Below are positions 61,688-64,000 of a stretch of DNA of 64,000 bases, piece by piece. Origin of the DNA: Sphingomonas azotifigens NBRC 15497 (GTDB lineage Bacteria; Pseudomonadota; Alphaproteobacteria; Sphingomonadales; Sphingomonadaceae); the NCBI RefSeq assembly GCF_002091475.1, contig NZ_BCTR01000033.1, forward strand, positions 1 through 64,000, given 5' to 3'. A program made the position numbers and the translations under genes. Under the pieces are notes generated by a model, which saw only the letters and a list, made by a program, of their open reading frames with translations, searched no databases and was not told where the DNA came from. Position 1 is the first letter of the stretch. Each line of letters opens with the position of its first letter.

Positions 61688-63289
61688 TCAGCGGCGGGCG
61701 ACGTCGCGGATCTTGCGCAACAGCTCGTGCGATTCGAACGGCTTGCGCAATACGGTCACATTGGGAGAGGCGATCGCATCGAGCTTGTTGGAGTCGGCGA
61801 AACCGGTGATCAGGATCACCGGCAGCTGCGGATCGGTGCCCGCGACCTGGTCCGCGACATCGCTGCCGCTCAGTTCCGGCATCGCGAAATCGACCACCAG
61901 CGCGCCGAAGCGCCGGGACTGTACCAGCTGCACGCCCGCCGCGCCGTCGCCGGCTTCCTCCACCACCGCGCCCGCCGCCCGCAGCATCTCGGCAAGCGAT
62001 GCACGGACATGCGGATCGTCATCGACCAGCGCGATCGTCGCGCCCGCCAGGCTGATCCGCTCGTCCCGCGCGGAATCGTCCTGCGTGTCGCGCCGCGGCT
62101 CGAGCGTTGCCAGCGGCAGCAACAGCGTCACCTTGGTGCCCTGCCCCAATTCGCTATCGATCAGCAGCGTGCCGCCCGATTGGCGCATCACCCCGAACGC
62201 CATCGACAGGCCCATGCCGGTACCCTTGCCGACGCCCTTGGTGGAAAAGAAAGGATCAACCGCACGCGCCACCACTTCGGGCGGCATTCCTGTACCGGTG
62301 TCGGTTACCGTCACCGCCACATAGTCGCCGGCCGGCAGATCCGGTGCGACCTTTCCGCTGCGGCGCTCGGCGGAGATGGTGAGCACGCCACCCTCCGGCA
62401 TCGCATCGCGCGCGTTGAAGGCGAGGTTGAGGATGGCGAGTTCGAGCTGCAGCGCGTCGGTCTGGACGTTCCACACCGGATCCAGGCGCTCGATCCGCAC
62501 GCGGCTGAGCGGCGCCACCGCTCGCTCGATCAGCCCGGACATGCCGCCGACCAGCTCCGCCAGTCGAACCGACTTCACGTCGAGCCGCTGCTTGCTGGAA
62601 AAGGCGAGCAACTGGCCCGTCAGCTGGCGCCCGCGCTCTACCGCGTCCAAGGCGCTCGACGTCCAGCGGATGACCCGGTCGGCATCGTCCGGCTTGCGCG
62701 CGAGCAATTCGAGGTTGCCGGCGATCGCCTGCAGCAGATTGTTGAAATCGTGCGCGATGCCGCCCGTCAATTGCCCCACCGCCTCCAGCTTCTGCGCTTG
62801 GAGCAGCGCGGCTTCCACGCTCTCGCGCTGCGCCACTTCGTTCTTCAGCTCGGCGAGCGCGGCATCGCGCTGTTCGACCATGGCAGCGAGTTCGCCGTTG
62901 GTCTCCTGCAGCTTCTCGTGCGAGGGCAGCCGCACCAGTGTCGACAGCATGCGCCACAGCAACACCGCCGTTGCCACCGATGCCACCGCGGTGATCAGCT
63001 TGATCACCGCCTCCAGCCCGTACAGGGGGGTGAACAGCGTGACGATTCCCATCACATGGGTTGCCCCGCAGGCGAGAATGAAGATCGCGAAGCACCAGAA
63101 GATCCAGCCGAACGCCAGGTCGCGCCGGCTGCGCACCAGCGCCACCAGCGCCATCGGAATCGAGAAGTACGACAGCGCTATCAGCGCGTCGGCGACGATA
63201 TGGGTCCATAGCAGCTGGGGCTGCCACATCAGGCAATAGCCGTGCGGGGAGTAATTGCCGCTCCAGAAGGTTGCAAACAGGCTATGCAT
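61688..63289 (-). CDS. Hybrid histidine kinase with ethylene-receptor-type sensor
   Basis: This protein of about 533 residues has, from the N-terminus, three membrane spans, a coiled coil (residues about 118-150), a phosphoacceptor box (AVGQLTGGIAHDFNNLLQAI), an ATPase domain (LNLAFNARDAMPEGG, KGTGMGLSMAFGVMRQSG) and a C-terminal receiver (ALVVDFAMPELSG). The membrane part (VADALIALSYFSIP and FILACGATHVMG) aligns without gaps to plant ETR1: Asp25, Tyr32, Ile35, Pro36, Ile62, Cys65 and His69 are all present (here D34, Y41, I44, P45, I71, C74, H78). In ETR1 Cys65 and His69 bind copper for ethylene. ATG at 63289 follows AGGGGG; GTG at 63304 is an alternative. The output partner is unknown. Confidence 0.9.
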   Translation of the reverse strand: MHSLFATFWSGNYSPHGYCLMWQPQLLWTHIVADALIALSYFSIPMALVALVRSRRDLAFGWIFWCFAIFILACGATHVMGIVTLFTPLYGLEAVIKLITAVASVATAVLLWRMLSTLVRLPSHEKLQETNGELAAMVEQRDAALAELKNEVAQRESVEAALLQAQKLEAVGQLTGGIAHDFNNLLQAIAGNLELLARKPDDADRVIRWTSSALDAVERGRQLTGQLLAFSSKQRLDVKSVRLAELVGGMSGLIERAVAPLSRVRIERLDPVWNVQTDALQLELAILNLAFNARDAMPEGGVLTISAERRSGKVAPDLPAGDYVAVTVTDTGTGMPPEVVARAVDPFFSTKGVGKGTGMGLSMAFGVMRQSGGTLLIDSELGQGTKVTLLLPLATLEPRRDTQDDSARDERISLAGATIALVDDDPHVRASLAEMLRAAGAVVEEAGDGAAGVQLVQSRRFGALVVDFAMPELSGSDVADQVAGTDPQLPVILITGFADSNKLDAIASPNVTVLRKPFESHELLRKIRDVARR

Positions 63290-63361
63290 CCGTCCCCCTG
63301 CCACCGGCTGTCGCCGACAGAAAATTGCACAGGCTCTAGCCCGCGCTAATGCGAATCGAAA

Positions 63362-63892
63362 CTAAGGAAAAAACCCGGTGAGGCCCGAAAGATCGTCGCG
63401 GGAGTTGATGTTTGCAATCGATTCGGGCCAATCGATTACATCGGCGCCCGCCTGGGCCGCCCAGGCACGCATCGACGCGCGGCCTCCGCCGGCCAGATAG
63501 GCGTCGCACTCCGTCGCCAGTCGGCAATCCCACGAGCCCAGCACCGGCAGCGACCCGACGATGCACGACCCCTCCCTCGCCGCGAGCTCGGCAAGCAGCG
63601 GTGCCGGCAGGACGGGCGTGTCGCACGGTGCCACCAGCACGCTGCGACAGCCCCGGGCGGCGCCGGCATGGAGCGCGGCGTTGAGCCCGCCCAACGGGCC
63701 CAGCCCCGGCGCCGGCCGATCGGCAATTCCGCCCGCCTCCGGCCGCCCGCACAGGATCACCGCATCGCAATGCGGTGCCAGGGCGGCAGCGACATGGTCG
63801 ATCAACCGCTGCCCATCGAGCAGCGCCAGTGCCTTGTCCGATCCGAAACGCCGGGCGGCGCCCCCGGCGAGGATTGCCCCAAGCGGCTTCAC
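63362..63892 (-). CDS. mobA: Molybdenum cofactor guanylyltransferase
   Basis: MobA adds GMP to molybdopterin to make the MGD cofactor. The 176-residue protein starts with the nucleotide-binding motif GAILAGGAARRFGSDKALAL, then VILCGRPEAGG and VAPCDTPVLPAPLLAEL with the metal-binding Asp. The GTG start overlaps the stop of the upstream fdhD gene. The pairing suggests supply of cofactor to a formate dehydrogenase outside the window. Confidence 0.93.
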   Translation of the reverse strand: MKPLGAILAGGAARRFGSDKALALLDGQRLIDHVAAALAPHCDAVILCGRPEAGGIADRPAPGLGPLGGLNAALHAGAARGCRSVLVAPCDTPVLPAPLLAELAAREGSCIVGSLPVLGSWDCRLATECDAYLAGGGRASMRAWAAQAGADVIDWPESIANINSRDDLSGLTGFFP

Positions 63893-64000
63893 GGCACCGC
63901 CCGCAGCAACGCATCCGGGCGCACCAGCACCACCAGGCGCAGTCCCGCCGCCGCCGCGCGCTCGGCCGCCAGGGCGGTGGGGGCGGAAATCGCCGCGAGC
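63889..64000 (-). CDS. fdhD: FdhD, C-terminal end only (gene runs off the window)
   Basis: The last 36 codons are present and read LAAISAPTALAAERAAAAGL, then RLVVLVRPDALLRAVP. The A-x-S-A-P-T-A-L-A block near the C-terminus is characteristic of FdhD, which passes sulfur to formate dehydrogenase. The TGA overlaps the mobA GTG (GTGA). The 5' part lies beyond base 64000. Confidence 0.82.
   Translation of the reverse strand, partial: LAAISAPTALAAERAAAAGLRLVVLVRPDALLRAVP

Noticed and set aside
1-64000. tRNA, rRNA and CRISPR arrays
   Set aside because: No T-loop-containing cloverleaf, no rRNA segment and no regularly spaced repeats were seen in the intergenic regions; a tRNA scan would settle small cases.

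Overview
The window is chromosomal DNA from a high-GC alphaproteobacterium, most likely a Sphingomonas or close sphingomonad. This rests on the gene content: a complete Entner-Doudoroff block (zwf, pgl, edd, glk, eda), two PEPxxWA-CTERM exported proteins, a late-step cobalamin operon behind a B12 riboswitch, and a NodT-type outer-membrane factor in an FUSC efflux operon. There is no rRNA, no tRNA that I could see, no CRISPR array and no prophage. Coding density is high, and many neighbouring genes overlap by 4 bases (ATGA, GTGA or TTGA).

Layout. 0-6 kb: M23-like exported protein, cyclophilin, pyrG, secG, a MarR-like regulator overlapped by an SH3-type protein, argC. 6-12.3 kb: Entner-Doudoroff genes, punctuated by mirrored-hairpin (REPIN-like) repeats. 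12.4-18.1 kb: ParD-like protein plus map, several small or exported unknowns, a PEP-CTERM protein, a DUF188 protein and an alginate-export-type porin. 18.2-27.1 kb (minus strand): a Cache chemoreceptor, an S10-type peptidase, then mltG-fabF-acpP-(unknown)-fabG-fabD. 27.3-31.4 kb: second PEP-CTERM protein, rpsF-rpsR-rplI, kup. 31.4-36.4 kb: SulP transporter with beta-carbonic anhydrase, a two-component pair, an unknown gene. 36.4-43 kb: cobalamin riboswitch, a possible leader ORF, then cobT-cobC-cobS-cobD-cbiB-cobQ-cobU. 43-48 kb: MarR-controlled FUSC/DUF1656/HlyD/outer-membrane-factor efflux operon. 48-53 kb: pncB, a DUF2332 protein, a second chemoreceptor and a 534-bp gene-free stretch. 53.2-57.3 kb: methionine salvage (mtnE against mtnA-C-D-B). 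57.5-64 kb: L,D-transpeptidase-like protein, an ISAs1-type insertion sequence sitting inside a REPIN-like element, nadE, a hybrid histidine kinase with an ethylene-receptor-type sensor domain, mobA, and the end of fdhD.

How the parts work together. The sugar block takes glucose through glucose-6-phosphate and 6-phosphogluconate to pyruvate and glyceraldehyde-3-phosphate. The fab block supplies fatty acids, and its carrier protein appears to have its own promoter and terminator. The cobalamin block has only amidation, aminopropanol attachment and nucleotide-loop genes, so here it supports finishing or salvaging corrinoids. The mtn block returns methylthioribose-1-phosphate to methionine.

The most noteworthy observations are: (1) the minus-strand kinase at 61.7-63.3 kb, whose membrane sensor keeps, in exact plant ETR1 register, the residues that hold copper and ethylene; (2) an IS with a perfect 10-bp target duplication that splits the hairpin of a REPIN-like element, whose near-identical intact copy lies 46 kb away in inverted orientation; (3) a well-started 30-codon ORF between the B12 riboswitch and cobT that ends in an ATGA overlap; and (4) two chemoreceptors sharing an altered hairpin tip.
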